45,097 bases of DNA. It comes from Hyphomicrobiales bacterium (lineage in GTDB: Bacteria > Pseudomonadota > Alphaproteobacteria > Rhizobiales > Rhizobiaceae). The position numbers were made by a program, and so were the translations under genes. Every line of letters begins with the position of its first letter. Position 1 is the stretch's first letter. Below, piece after piece: positions 9,192 to 17,397 of this stretch. The stretch covers positions 2,491 to 47,587 of the forward strand of contig UCJH01000077.1 of NCBI GenBank assembly GCA_900472785.1, read 5' to 3'. Below the pieces are notes generated by a model. It was not told the DNA's origin and searched no databases. It worked only from the letters and a program-made list of their open reading frames with translations.

Positions 9192-10316
9192 ATGCCGCAC
9201 AAGGTCTCTCTCTCGCGTCTGAAGCTGACCGATTTCCGCAATTATGCGGGATTGTCGCTCGATCTCGACGAACGCCACGTCGTGCTTACGGGCGACAACG
9301 GTGCCGGCAAGACAAACCTGATGGAGGCGGTCTCGTTCCTGACGCCCGGTCGCGGCCTGCGCCGCGCTGCCCATGCCGATGTGGCGCGCGTCGGCGCGGA
9401 GAGCGGGTTTTCGGTTTTTGCGGAACTGGAGGGCATGGAGGGATCGGTGGAGATCGGCACCGGAACGGCGGGTGCGGAGGACAGCCAGTCGCGGCGGCTG
9501 CGGCTGAACGGGACGCCGGCAAAGACCGTCGACGAATTGCTCGATCACCTGCGCGTCCTGTGGCTGACGCCGGCGATGGATGGGCTGTTCACCGGCCCGT
9601 CCGGAGATCGGCGCCGCTTTCTCGATCGCCTCGTCCTGTCTCTCGATCCGGAACACGGCCGGCGCGCCACGGATTACGAGCGCGCCATGCGCAGTCGCAA
9701 CAAGCTCCTGTCGGAACCGCGGCCGGACCCGACCTGGCTGACAGGCCTGGAACGGCAAATGGCCGAGCTCGGCATCTCCATGGCACTGGCCCGGCAGGAA
9801 ATGCTGGGTCTTCTTGCCACGCTGGTCGAGAAAAACAACGAGGGCAGCGTCTTTCCGGCTGCCGCTCTTGCCCTGTCAGGCTTTCTCGATGGCCAGTGGC
9901 ATCGTCCGGCTTTCGATCTGGAGGAGGATTATTTGGTCATGCTCAAGGAGGGCCGCTGGCGTGACGCCGGTGCCGGGCGCACGCTTGACGGGCCGCACCG
10001 CAGCGATCTCCTGATCCGCCACCGCGCCAAGGACATGGAAGCGGCGCGCTGTTCGACCGGCGAGCAGAAAGCGCTCCTGGTCGGCCTCGTTCTCGCCCAT
10101 GCCCGGCTAGTCGCCAATATGACCGGCCATGCGCCGGTGCTATTGCTGGACGAGATTGCCGCGCATCTGGACGGGGGCAGGCGGGCCGCCCTGTTCGATC
10201 TCGTCGATGATCTCGGCGGACAGGCCTTCATGACGGGCACGGACGCGGCGATGTTTTCGGCACTGGGCGATCGTGCGCGTTTTCTGACCGTTGCCAACGG
10301 CACGGTTTCCGGGTGA
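9192..10316 (+). CDS. recF: DNA replication/repair protein RecF
   Basis: An SMC-like ATPase of the RecFOR pathway that loads RecA at single-strand gaps. The start is ATG 9192 (MPHKVSLSRLKLTDFRNY); the frame is open further upstream, but that part looks non-coding and includes the dnaJ terminator. Walker A is GDNGAGKT at residues 34-41. The signature CSTGEQKALLVGLVLAHA and Walker B VLLLDEIAAHLD are in the C-terminal third. The 374-residue length is typical. It stands alone here, not next to dnaA/dnaN/gyrB as in many other bacteria. The moeB start follows 14 bases after the stop. Confidence 0.96.
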   Translation: MPHKVSLSRLKLTDFRNYAGLSLDLDERHVVLTGDNGAGKTNLMEAVSFLTPGRGLRRAAHADVARVGAESGFSVFAELEGMEGSVEIGTGTAGAEDSQSRRLRLNGTPAKTVDELLDHLRVLWLTPAMDGLFTGPSGDRRRFLDRLVLSLDPEHGRRATDYERAMRSRNKLLSEPRPDPTWLTGLERQMAELGISMALARQEMLGLLATLVEKNNEGSVFPAAALALSGFLDGQWHRPAFDLEEDYLVMLKEGRWRDAGAGRTLDGPHRSDLLIRHRAKDMEAARCSTGEQKALLVGLVLAHARLVANMTGHAPVLLLDEIAAHLDGGRRAALFDLVDDLGGQAFMTGTDAAMFSALGDRARFLTVANGTVSG

Positions 10317-10330
10317 CATAGCCAGCGATC

Positions 10331-11095
10331 ATGACCAGAGAGCCGCTGACATCGTTGGAAATCGAGCGCTATGCGCGCCATATCGTGCTGCCGGAAATCG
10401 GCGGTGCTGGCCAGCAGGCGCTAAAGACGGCGCGGGTGCTTGTCGTGGGTGCCGGCGGCCTTGGCGCGCCGGTGCTGCAGTATCTCGCCGCAGCCGGCGT
10501 CGGCACGCTCGGCGTGGTCGATGACGATACCGTCTCTCTCTCCAACCTGCAGCGTCAGGTGATCCACGGGACACCGGATATCGGCCGGCCCAAGGTCGAG
10601 AGCGCGGCAGAGGCGATCACCAGCCTCAATCCGCATGTGCAAGCCGTTGCGCACAAGGAACGTCTGGGCGCGGGCAATGCGGACGCGCTGCTGTCGGCCT
10701 ATGACATTGTCGTCGATGGCTCCGACAATTTTGCGACGCGCTACCTGCTGGCCGATACGGCCGAGCGGCTGAGCGTGACGCTCGTGACCGGCGCCGTCGG
10801 CCGGTTCGACGGGTCGCTGACCGTGCTGCAGCCCTGGAAACAGGCGTCCGATGGCCGGCGCAATCCGCGCTATCGCGACCTGTTTCCCGAACCGCCGCCG
10901 GAGGGTGTCGTTCCCACATGCGCGGAGGTCGGCGTCGTCGGCGCGCTGACGGGGGTGATCGGAACATTGCAGGCTATGGAGGTCATCAAGCTGATCACCG
11001 GCGCCGGCGAGCCGCTGATCGGCCGGCTTCTGATGTATGATGCGCTTACGGCCCGGTTCGAGAGCATCCGCTACCGCCGTCCGGGGGCGGAATGA
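10331..11095 (+). CDS. moeB: ThiF/MoeB-type adenylyltransferase (MoeB)
   Basis: An E1-like enzyme that adenylates the C-terminal Gly of the molybdopterin synthase small subunit MoaD (or of a ThiS-type protein). The N-terminus has the family opening ERYARHIVLPEIGGAGQQ. The ATP-binding loop is VVGAGGLGAP (residues about 38-47), followed by DDDTVSLSNLQRQ and the Mg-binding DGSDNF. The C-terminal half holds PTCAEVGVVGALTGVIGTLQAMEVIK. The two CxxC pairs that bind zinc in the E. coli enzyme are absent. The 254-residue length is normal. Its stop overlaps the next gene's ATG by 4 bases, so the two are translationally coupled. Confidence 0.88.
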   Translation: MTREPLTSLEIERYARHIVLPEIGGAGQQALKTARVLVVGAGGLGAPVLQYLAAAGVGTLGVVDDDTVSLSNLQRQVIHGTPDIGRPKVESAAEAITSLNPHVQAVAHKERLGAGNADALLSAYDIVVDGSDNFATRYLLADTAERLSVTLVTGAVGRFDGSLTVLQPWKQASDGRRNPRYRDLFPEPPPEGVVPTCAEVGVVGALTGVIGTLQAMEVIKLITGAGEPLIGRLLMYDALTARFESIRYRRPGAE

Positions 11096-11559
11096 AGCTC
11101 GTCCGGCTCGACGAAGGTTTTGCGGACTGGCAGGGATTGTTGTCCCTGGTCCTCGATGCCTTCGCCTTCATGAACGGCCGCATCGATCCGCCGTCGTCCG
11201 CACTGGATCTCACGGTTCTGTCCCTGCAAGCCAAGGCAATGTCGGAGATCGCCTATGCGTTGATGGACGAGGAGAAATTGCTCGGATGCGTCTTCTGCAA
11301 GCCGGAGCCGGATTGCCTTTACATCGGCAAGCTGGCGGTCGCACCGGCAAACCAGGGCAAAGGCATCGGCCGAAGCCTGTTGAATGCAGCCATCGCCTGT
11401 GCTGCCGCGCGCGGCTTGCCCTCTCTCCGGCTGCAGACGCGCATCGAGCTTCTGGAGAATCATGCGGTCTTCGCCGCCTGGGGCTTTGTGAAGACCGGCG
11501 AGCACAGCCATCCCGGCTATGATCGGGTGACTTTCATCGAGATGGTCATGATGCTCTAA
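11092..11559 (+). CDS. GNAT family N-acetyltransferase
   Basis: A 155-residue GNAT acetyltransferase of unknown substrate. Motif A is KLAVAPANQGKGIGRSLLNAA, with the Q/RxxGxG/A acetyl-CoA loop QGKGIG near residues 87-92. The C-terminal part NHAVFAAWGFVKTGEHSHPGYDR is the usual GNAT ending. The ATG at 11092 overlaps the moeB stop (ATGA). The gene converges with the dehydrogenase on the other strand, and the two stop codons overlap at 11556-11559. Confidence 0.88.
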   Translation: MKLVRLDEGFADWQGLLSLVLDAFAFMNGRIDPPSSALDLTVLSLQAKAMSEIAYALMDEEKLLGCVFCKPEPDCLYIGKLAVAPANQGKGIGRSLLNAAIACAAARGLPSLRLQTRIELLENHAVFAAWGFVKTGEHSHPGYDRVTFIEMVMML

Positions 11560-12557
11560 CGGTTCGGCAGGACGCGATCCGGCGGGCGGTGGCCGTCGAA
11601 GAAGGTGCGGATGTTGATCACCACCTTCTCGCCCATGTCGATGCGGCCTTCCAGCGTCGCCGAGCTCATATGCGGCAGGAGCACGACCTTGCCTTCGCTC
11701 GCCAGCTTGATCAGCTTCGGATTGACGGCCGGCTCGTTCTCGTAGACGTCGAGCCCGGCACCGGCGATCTTGCCCTCGCGCAGATATTTGATCAATGCCG
11801 TCTCGTCGACGATGCCGCCACGCGCCGTGTTGACAATATAGCTGGTCGGCTGCATCAGGGCCAGCCGGCGGGCCGACAGGAGGTGGTAGGTGGCCGGCGT
11901 CGACGGGCAGTTGACCGAGACGATATCGACCCGCGCCAGCATCTGGTCGAGGCTGTCCCAATAGGTCGCCTCCAGCTTTTCCTCGGTCTCGACACTCACC
12001 CGCTTGCGGTTGTGATAGTGGATCGAAAGCCCGAAGGCCTTGGCGCGGCGGGCAACGGCACTGCCGATCCGCCCCATGCCGACAATGCCGATCCGCTTGC
12101 CGGAAATCCGGCGCCCGAGCATCCAGGTCGGAGACCATCCGGCCCATTCGCCCTTGCGGTCGGTGAGGATCTGCGCGCCCTCGGTCAGCCGGCGCGGAAC
12201 GGCGAGGATCAGCGCCATGGTCATGTCGGCGGTGTCTTCGGTCAAGACATTCGGTGTGTTGGTGACGGTGATGCCGTGGCGCGCCGCAGCCTCGATATCG
12301 ATGTTGTCGACGCCGTTGGAAAAGCTGGCGATCAGTTTCAGCTGAGGACCGGCCTGCTCGATCAGCGCCGCATCGATGCGGTCGGTCACCGTCGGCACCA
12401 GGACGTCGGCACGCTTGACGGCGGCTACGAGCTCCGGCTGGCTGCGCGGGGTGTCGTCGATATTCAACTCGGCATCGAACAGCTCCCGCATCCGGGTTTC
12501 CACGACATCCGGCAATCTACGGGTGATGTACACCTTGGGCTTTTTCTTCGCTGTCAT
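11556..12557 (-). CDS. D-2-hydroxyacid dehydrogenase (D-glycerate dehydrogenase / hydroxypyruvate reductase type)
   Basis: An NAD(P)-dependent D-isomer 2-hydroxyacid dehydrogenase, probably reducing hydroxypyruvate or glyoxylate. The N-terminal substrate domain includes SFSNGVDNIDIEAA. The Rossmann loop is GIVGMGRIGSAVA (about residue 157), and NTARGGIVDE carries the conserved catalytic Arg. The Asp/Glu region is AGAGLDVYENEP, and the catalytic His lies in LLPHMSSAT. The 333-residue length fits the family. The basic start MTAKKKPKVYITRRLP at 12557 is the natural one. A second, GhrA-type reductase occurs at 32.7 kb. Confidence 0.9.
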   Translation of the reverse strand: MTAKKKPKVYITRRLPDVVETRMRELFDAELNIDDTPRSQPELVAAVKRADVLVPTVTDRIDAALIEQAGPQLKLIASFSNGVDNIDIEAAARHGITVTNTPNVLTEDTADMTMALILAVPRRLTEGAQILTDRKGEWAGWSPTWMLGRRISGKRIGIVGMGRIGSAVARRAKAFGLSIHYHNRKRVSVETEEKLEATYWDSLDQMLARVDIVSVNCPSTPATYHLLSARRLALMQPTSYIVNTARGGIVDETALIKYLREGKIAGAGLDVYENEPAVNPKLIKLASEGKVVLLPHMSSATLEGRIDMGEKVVINIRTFFDGHRPPDRVLPNR

Positions 12558-12753
12558 CGCTGCTGGTCTGGCCTTGTTGACGGGTTCTTAACCAAGATGG
12601 GGGATCGTCATCCCTGCAGTGCATTTTCTACCAGACCCGGTGGGGAAGACAAACAAAACTCGCAACTTCCCCATGGGATTTGCCGCAGTCCGGCTGGGTC
12701 GGTCACGAGTGAAACTGCAAGTTCCTGATTTGGTTCGGAAAACGGAATTCGTC

Positions 12754-13287
12754 ATGCGCCACGTTGTTTTCAGGTTCGTCCTTGCCGCTGCCACGGCATT
12801 GTCCGTTCTGGTTCCATCCCTCGCCCATGCGCAGGCTGCCAAGGGCGCGAGCGGCCTGCCGCTGCCGCGTTTCGTCAGCCTCAAGTCGAAGAGCGTCAAC
12901 CTGCGCGTCGGCCCGAGCCTCGACTATGCCGTGGCCTGGCGCTACCTGAAGTCAGGCATTCCGGTGGAGATCATCCAGGAATACGACAACTGGCGCCGTG
13001 TGCGCGATGCAGACGGGACGGAGGGCTGGGTCAACCAGGCCCTGCTGTCCGGCGATCGCACTGCGGTGACCGCGCCCTGGATGCGTGGCAAGGGCGAAAG
13101 CATCTTCGTCAACATGCGCCGCGAGCCGCAATCGAACGGCTCCATCGTCGCGCGCATGGAGCCAGGTGTCGTCGTCCATGTCGGCGAATGCAATGGCGAC
13201 TGGTGCCATGCCGAGGCGCAGGGCGTCGATGGCTGGATCTCGCAGGGCGAGATCTGGGGCGCCTATCCGGGCGAAGCCTTCAAGTAA
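12754..13287 (+). CDS. Secreted SH3-domain protein
   Basis: A 177-residue exported protein. A classical signal peptide is present at residues 1-27 (MRHVVFRFVLAAATALSVLV, then an AHA-QA cleavage site). The mature protein carries two bacterial SH3-like repeats: FVSLKSKSVNLRVGPSLDY through EGWVNQALL, and GESIFVNMRREPQ through DGWISQGEIWG. The family commonly acts at the cell wall, but no catalytic domain is present. The start at 12754 is chosen because the signal peptide begins there; the frame is open upstream to 12619, but that part does not look like protein. Confidence 0.85.
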   Translation: MRHVVFRFVLAAATALSVLVPSLAHAQAAKGASGLPLPRFVSLKSKSVNLRVGPSLDYAVAWRYLKSGIPVEIIQEYDNWRRVRDADGTEGWVNQALLSGDRTAVTAPWMRGKGESIFVNMRREPQSNGSIVARMEPGVVVHVGECNGDWCHAEAQGVDGWISQGEIWGAYPGEAFK

Positions 13288-13299
13288 ACCCTGCGGATA

Positions 13300-14292
13300 T
13301 CAAAGCAAACCGGCATCCCGGGCTGCAGCAGAAAGCGAGATCATCGGGCGCGGGCCAACCTGCTCGATGACGATACCTGCGGCGAGGCTGCCGAGCTTGC
13401 CGCAGTCGGAAAGCGAGCGGCCCGTCGTATAGCCGAACAGAAAGCCGGCCGCGTAGAGATCGCCGGCGCCGGTGGTGTCGACGACGCGGTTGACCTTGGT
13501 CGCTTCGACCTTCACCCGTTCTTCGCCCTTGACGATGATCGAGCCTTCCTCGCTGAGCGTCACGGCCGCCAGCTTGCAATCCCTGGCGATCATTGACAGG
13601 GCATGCTCGAAATCTTCCGTCTCGTAGAGCGCCAAAGCCTCGGCCCGGTTGGCAAAGACGATATCGACGGTTCCGGATCGCATCAGCTCGAGAAATTCGG
13701 CGCGGTACCGGTGGACGCAGAAACTGTCCGACAGCGTCATCGCCACTTCACGGCCGTTTTCATGGGCGATCTTCGCGCATTCGCGGATCGCATCCTTGGC
13801 CAGCGGCGGATCCCACAGATACCCTTCGAAATAGGTGACCTTGGCGCTGGCGACCACATCCGGCTCGACGTCGTTGGGACCGAGTTCGACGCAGGCGCCG
13901 AGATAGGTGTTCATCGAGCGCTCGCCGTCTTCGGTGACAAAGATCATCGAACGGGCCGTCGGCGGCACGGTGTCGAGCGGCTGCGTCTGGAAATGCACGC
14001 CCTGCGCGCGAATGTCATGGGCGAAGATCTCGCCCAGCTGGTCGTTGGCGACCTTGCCGAAATAGGCGGCCTTGCCGCCAAGGCTGGCAATGCCCGCCGC
14101 CGTATTGCCGGCGCTGCCGCCGGAAGCTTCAAGCGCAGGCCCCATACGCGAGTAGAGAAGCTCGGCACGGTCTGCGTCGATCAGGTTCATGGCGCTCTTG
14201 ATGATGCCGTTGTGAACGAGAAAAGCGTCGTCGCAACGCGCGATAATGTCCACGATGGCATTGCCAATCGTCAGAACGTCGAATGTCGTCAT
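13300..14292 (-). CDS. PfkB-family carbohydrate kinase (adenosine kinase-like)
   Basis: A ribokinase/PfkB-family sugar or nucleoside kinase of 330 residues, most like those annotated as adenosine kinase in rhizobia. The start MTTFDVLTIGNAIVD at 14292 is typical. The substrate-side motif is GGSAGNTAAGIASLGGKAAYFG, and the C-terminal signature is DTTGAGDLYAAGFLFG, whose last Asp is the catalytic base. The substrate (adenosine, ribose or another sugar) cannot be settled from sequence. It is divergent from the tetR gene at 14430, so the 137-base region between them may carry promoters for both, and it converges with the SH3 gene. Confidence 0.88.
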   Translation of the reverse strand: MTTFDVLTIGNAIVDIIARCDDAFLVHNGIIKSAMNLIDADRAELLYSRMGPALEASGGSAGNTAAGIASLGGKAAYFGKVANDQLGEIFAHDIRAQGVHFQTQPLDTVPPTARSMIFVTEDGERSMNTYLGACVELGPNDVEPDVVASAKVTYFEGYLWDPPLAKDAIRECAKIAHENGREVAMTLSDSFCVHRYRAEFLELMRSGTVDIVFANRAEALALYETEDFEHALSMIARDCKLAAVTLSEEGSIIVKGEERVKVEATKVNRVVDTTGAGDLYAAGFLFGYTTGRSLSDCGKLGSLAAGIVIEQVGPRPMISLSAAARDAGLL

Positions 14293-14394
14293 CAGGAACC
14301 GCCCGGATATTGCCTCAGTCGGTTTCCGGTCATAGCGGATTTCCAGAAGTTTGGAAGGAAAAAGAACGAAATTTGATGCGGTGCAAAATATTGC

Positions 14395-14424
14395 TTGATT
14401 TTGGAAATGATCATTTCCTATATA
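14395..14424 (+). promoter_or_regulatory. Promoter of the tetR-MFS unit
   Basis: TTGATT at 14395-14400 and TATATA at 14419-14424 are separated by 18 bases, a good sigma-70-type pair. The ATG of the regulator lies only 5 bases after the -10 box, so the expected +1 falls on or next to the start codon. Confidence 0.6.
14403..14418. promoter_or_regulatory. Palindromic operator, probable TetR autoregulatory site
   Basis: GGAAATGATCATTTCC is a perfect 16-bp palindrome that exactly fills the spacer between the -35 and -10 boxes. Binding of the TetR dimer there would block RNA polymerase. The assignment to the adjacent regulator is inferred from position. Confidence 0.65.
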
Positions 14425-14429
14425 GACGC

Positions 14430-15053
14430 ATGAGCAATTCGGCAATATTTCCCCCGACAGAAGCCCGTCCGCGCGGCCGGCCGCGTGAATTCGATCTCGA
14501 TGCCGTTCTGGATCGCGCGATCGAGGTCTTTTCCGAGCGCGGCTATCACGGCGCCTCGATTGGCGACCTTGCGGATGCAACGGGCCTGACGGCCGGCAGC
14601 CTTTACAAGGCATTCACCGACAAGCGCGGCATCCTGCTGGCGGCGTTCGATCGCTACCGGGCGGTGCGCAGCAGCAAGCTGAACCTGGCGATCGCCGATG
14701 GTGAAAACGGACGCGAAAAGATCGAGGTGGCTCTGGCCTTCTACGCCGGCGCGGCGCATGGCACGTCCGGACGGCGGGGCTGCCTGGTGGTCTCTATGGC
14801 AAACGAACTCGCGGCCAACGACCCCGTTGTCGCGGAGAAGGTAGCGACGGCTCATAATGCAAACGAGGCGATCATGCGGGACCTGGTGATCGCGGGTCAG
14901 GCGGACGGGTCGGTTTCGGCGTCGCTCGATCCGCAGGCCACCGGATTGCTGCTGCTGTTCCTGCTGCAGGGCATGCGCGTCGTCGGCAAGACCGGCCGCG
15001 CGGAATCACAGATGCGGGCCGCCGCCGATATCGTGGCGCGCATCCTCGATTGA
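14430..15053 (+). CDS. TetR family transcriptional regulator
   Basis: A 207-residue repressor. The N-terminal helix-turn-helix is AIEVFSERGYHGASIGDLADATGLTAGSLYKAFTDK split over residues about 27-62, preceded by the basic PRGRPREF stretch common in this subgroup. The C-terminal ligand domain includes GRRGCLVVSMANELA, a pattern seen in AcrR/YxaF-like regulators. The ATG at 14430 has no ribosome-binding site and almost no leader (see promoter). The gene sits 39 bases before an MFS exporter and probably represses both itself and the exporter. Confidence 0.9.
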   Translation: MSNSAIFPPTEARPRGRPREFDLDAVLDRAIEVFSERGYHGASIGDLADATGLTAGSLYKAFTDKRGILLAAFDRYRAVRSSKLNLAIADGENGREKIEVALAFYAGAAHGTSGRRGCLVVSMANELAANDPVVAEKVATAHNANEAIMRDLVIAGQADGSVSASLDPQATGLLLLFLLQGMRVVGKTGRAESQMRAAADIVARILD

Positions 15054-15092
15054 GACCTATCCTGATTTTGATGACGAACATTGGAGACGACG

Positions 15093-16307
15093 GTGACCAG
15101 TATCGCAACCCCGCATGACGGCGCAGTCGTGCCGCCTCTGTCGTCGATGATGACCCTTCTTCTGGCCACGGCCTGCGGTCTGATTGCCGCCAATCTCTAC
15201 TATGCGCAGCCGCTGATCGGGCCGATCAGCGCCTCGCTCGGCCTGACGCCGGGGGCGGCCGGCCTGATCGTCACGCTGACGCAGATCGGTTACGGCCTCG
15301 GCCTTTTGTTCATCGTTCCGCTTGGTGACCTGTTTGAAAACCGCAAGCTGATCCTTTCGGTGATGGTGCTGGGAACGGTCGCCGTCGTCGGCGCCGGCCT
15401 TGCCTCGACGCCTCTGCCGTTTCTCGCTTCCGCTTTCTTCATCGGTCTTGGCTCGGTTGCGATCCAGATCATCGTGCCCTATGCGGCGCATCTGGCGCCG
15501 GAGGCCCATCGCGGCCAGGCGGTGGGCAATGTGATGAGCGGGCTGATGGTCGGCATCATGCTGGCGCGTCCGGCATCGAGTTTCATTGCAGAGTTCCTGC
15601 CTTGGCACATGGTGTTCTTCATCTCGGCGGCGGTGCTCGTTGGTCTCGCGGTCGTTCTCGCCCGCGCCCTGCCGCCGCGCGTTCCGAACACCGGTTTGAG
15701 CTACGGTGCGCTGCTCGCCTCGATGGGCCGTCTGGTCGCGACGACGCCGATCCTGCGGCGGCGGTCGGTGTATCAGGCCTTCATGTTCGCCGCCTTCAGC
15801 CTGTTCTGGACGACAACACCGCTTCTCCTTTCGGGGCCGGATTTCGGGCTGTCGCAAGGCCAGATCGCGCTGTTCGCGCTTGCCGGCGCGGCCGGCGCCA
15901 TTGCCGCGCCGATTGCAGGACGGATGGCCGACCGCGGCTGGAGTTTTGTGGCGACGCGGCTCGCCATGCTCTCCGTCGCTCTTGCTTTCCTGATGACGCA
16001 TATCGCACCATCCGGCTCGACGCTTGCGCTTGGCCTGTTGACGCTCGCCGCCGTGCTGCTCGACTTCGGCGTCACCACCAGTCTCGTGCTCGGCCAGCGC
16101 GCCATCTTCGTGCTCGGCGCCGAATATCGCAGCCGCCTCAACGGGCTCTACATGGCCACCTTTTTTGCCGGCGGCGCCATCGGCTCGGCTCTCGGCGGCT
16201 GGCTCTATGCCGAAGGCGGGTGGCTCTACGCCTCGCTGTTCGGCCTCGCCCTGCCGGTGACGGCACTTATCTATGCCCTGACGGAGCGTCGCCCGACGAC
16301 GCGCTGA
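15093..16307 (+). CDS. MFS transporter (drug or metabolite efflux type)
   Basis: A 404-residue major facilitator with about 12 membrane segments. The first is TLLLATACGLIAANLYYAQPL, and the motif-A-like loop is PLGDLFENRKLIL. A central cytoplasmic loop follows segment 6 (RALPPRVPNTG). The repeat of motif A in the second half is GRMADRGWSF. The start is GTG 15093 with GGAG seven bases upstream; the in-frame TTG at 15081 overlaps that site. The tetR gene immediately upstream suggests inducible efflux of a small molecule, whose identity is unknown. Confidence 0.88.
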   Translation: MTSIATPHDGAVVPPLSSMMTLLLATACGLIAANLYYAQPLIGPISASLGLTPGAAGLIVTLTQIGYGLGLLFIVPLGDLFENRKLILSVMVLGTVAVVGAGLASTPLPFLASAFFIGLGSVAIQIIVPYAAHLAPEAHRGQAVGNVMSGLMVGIMLARPASSFIAEFLPWHMVFFISAAVLVGLAVVLARALPPRVPNTGLSYGALLASMGRLVATTPILRRRSVYQAFMFAAFSLFWTTTPLLLSGPDFGLSQGQIALFALAGAAGAIAAPIAGRMADRGWSFVATRLAMLSVALAFLMTHIAPSGSTLALGLLTLAAVLLDFGVTTSLVLGQRAIFVLGAEYRSRLNGLYMATFFAGGAIGSALGGWLYAEGGWLYASLFGLALPVTALIYALTERRPTTR

Positions 16308-16310
16308 CGG

Positions 16311-16736
16311 TCACGCGGGCAGGGCCGCGGCATCGTATTGCGCCGCAAATTCGGCGGTCGGCGGGATCGGCTTGATCACGTCGATCAGCACGCCGTTCGG
16401 GTCGGCGATGATGAAATGGCGCTGGCCGAAATCCTCGTTGCAGAGCGCCTTGAGGATTGGAAGGCCGGCCGCTGCAAATTCGGCATGGAGCGCGTCCGGA
16501 TCCTCGACCTCGAAATTCAGGAGCAGTCCCGCGGCCTTTCCGCGGGCCGCTTCCGGTATGGTCTCGTGGCGGCCGTCCAGCACAGCGAGCGCGACATGAT
16601 CGTCGGTCTTTGATTGCAGATGGACATACCAATCGGCGGAGAACAGTGCCTCGAAGCCGAAGTGACGAATATAGAATGCCGCAGTGCCGGTGACGTCGTT
16701 GGTCATGATGACCGGATAATAGCTTGTGATCTTCAT
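16311..16736 (-). CDS. VOC superfamily protein (glyoxalase/bleomycin-resistance/dioxygenase fold)
   Basis: A 141-residue single-domain VOC protein, beginning [20 protein letters not shown] with the usual beta-alpha-beta opening ([12 protein letters not shown]). It continues with [21 protein letters not shown] and the closing [21 protein letters not shown], where a metal-ligand Glu would commonly sit but the residue is Val/Asp-rich. Function could be metal-dependent detoxification or ligand binding. The start at 16736 has a strong AGGAGG site. It is divergent from a TetR gene and likely controlled by it. Confidence 0.85.
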   Translation of the reverse strand: MKITSYYPVIMTNDVTGTAAFYIRHFGFEALFSADWYVHLQSKTDDHVALAVLDGRHETIPEAARGKAAGLLLNFEVEDPDALHAEFAAAGLPILKALCNEDFGQRHFIIADPNGVLIDVIKPIPPTAEFAAQYDAAALPA

Positions 16737-16760
16737 GCTTTCCTCCTTCTGGAAAATAAC

Positions 16761-16806
16761 ATACACTCTGTCTGTATCTTTAAATAACATGCATACAGTT
16801 TGTATG
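16761..16806. promoter_or_regulatory. Divergent operator region between the VOC and tetR genes
   Basis: Two related inverted repeats lie in the 82-base intergenic region. One is CATACA-GTT-TGTATG (16792-16806), with perfect 6-bp arms. The other is ATACA (16761-16765) with TGTAT (16773-16777), spaced by 7. Their centres are 30 bp apart, about three helical turns. They are likely TetR-family binding sites, a role inferred from position and symmetry. Confidence 0.55.
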
Positions 16807-16818
16807 TAAAGGTGGAAA

Positions 16819-17397
16819 ATGCGACGCAGCAACAGCGAGCGGACGGATACGATGCGCGCAGCCCTGATCACGGCTGCACGACAGCAGTTCGTGGATCATG
16901 GCTATGCAGGAGCGGGGACACCCGAGATCGTCAGTGGCGCCGGCGTGACGCGGGGCGCGCTCTATCATCATTTCGAGGACAAGAAGGCCTTGTTTGCCGC
17001 CGTCGTTGCCGAGGACGCACGACTGGCCGCCGAGCAGATCGACGCCGCCAGCGCGGAATCGTCAGGTGCCCGCGCTGCGATTCTCGACGGTACACGCGCC
17101 TATTTCGATGCGATGTCCGTGCCGGGCCGCACGCGCCTCTTACTCCTCGACGCGCCCGCCGTACTGGGAGCGGACTTCAGCCGGAAGATGGACAGCGAAA
17201 ACGCCGAGGCGCGCTTGCGGGCGGGTCTTGCGGCGCTGCTTGCGGCGAATGGCGCAAGCAGTGGGTTGCTGGATGCATGGACGACGCTTCTCTCCGCTGC
17301 CTTCGATCGGGCTGCGCTCGCGATAGAGGCAGGGGGCAGCCGGGCCGATTATGAAAAGGCCATCGCGGCGCTGATAGACGGCATTTCCGTCAAATGA
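16819..17397 (+). CDS. TetR family transcriptional regulator
   Basis: A 192-residue TetR repressor. Its helix-turn-helix is [20 protein letters not shown] then [20 protein letters not shown] (residues about 14-55), a textbook TetR DNA-binding domain. The C-terminal domain is Ala-rich and presumably binds an inducer. It is divergent from the VOC gene, with palindromic operators between them, so it probably regulates the VOC gene and itself. It converges with nth, overlapping its 3' end by 8 bases. Confidence 0.9.
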   Translation: MRRSNSERTDTMRAALITAARQQFVDHGYAGAGTPEIVSGAGVTRGALYHHFEDKKALFAAVVAEDARLAAEQIDAASAESSGARAAILDGTRAYFDAMSVPGRTRLLLLDAPAVLGADFSRKMDSENAEARLRAGLAALLAANGASSGLLDAWTTLLSAAFDRAALAIEAGGSRADYEKAIAALIDGISVK

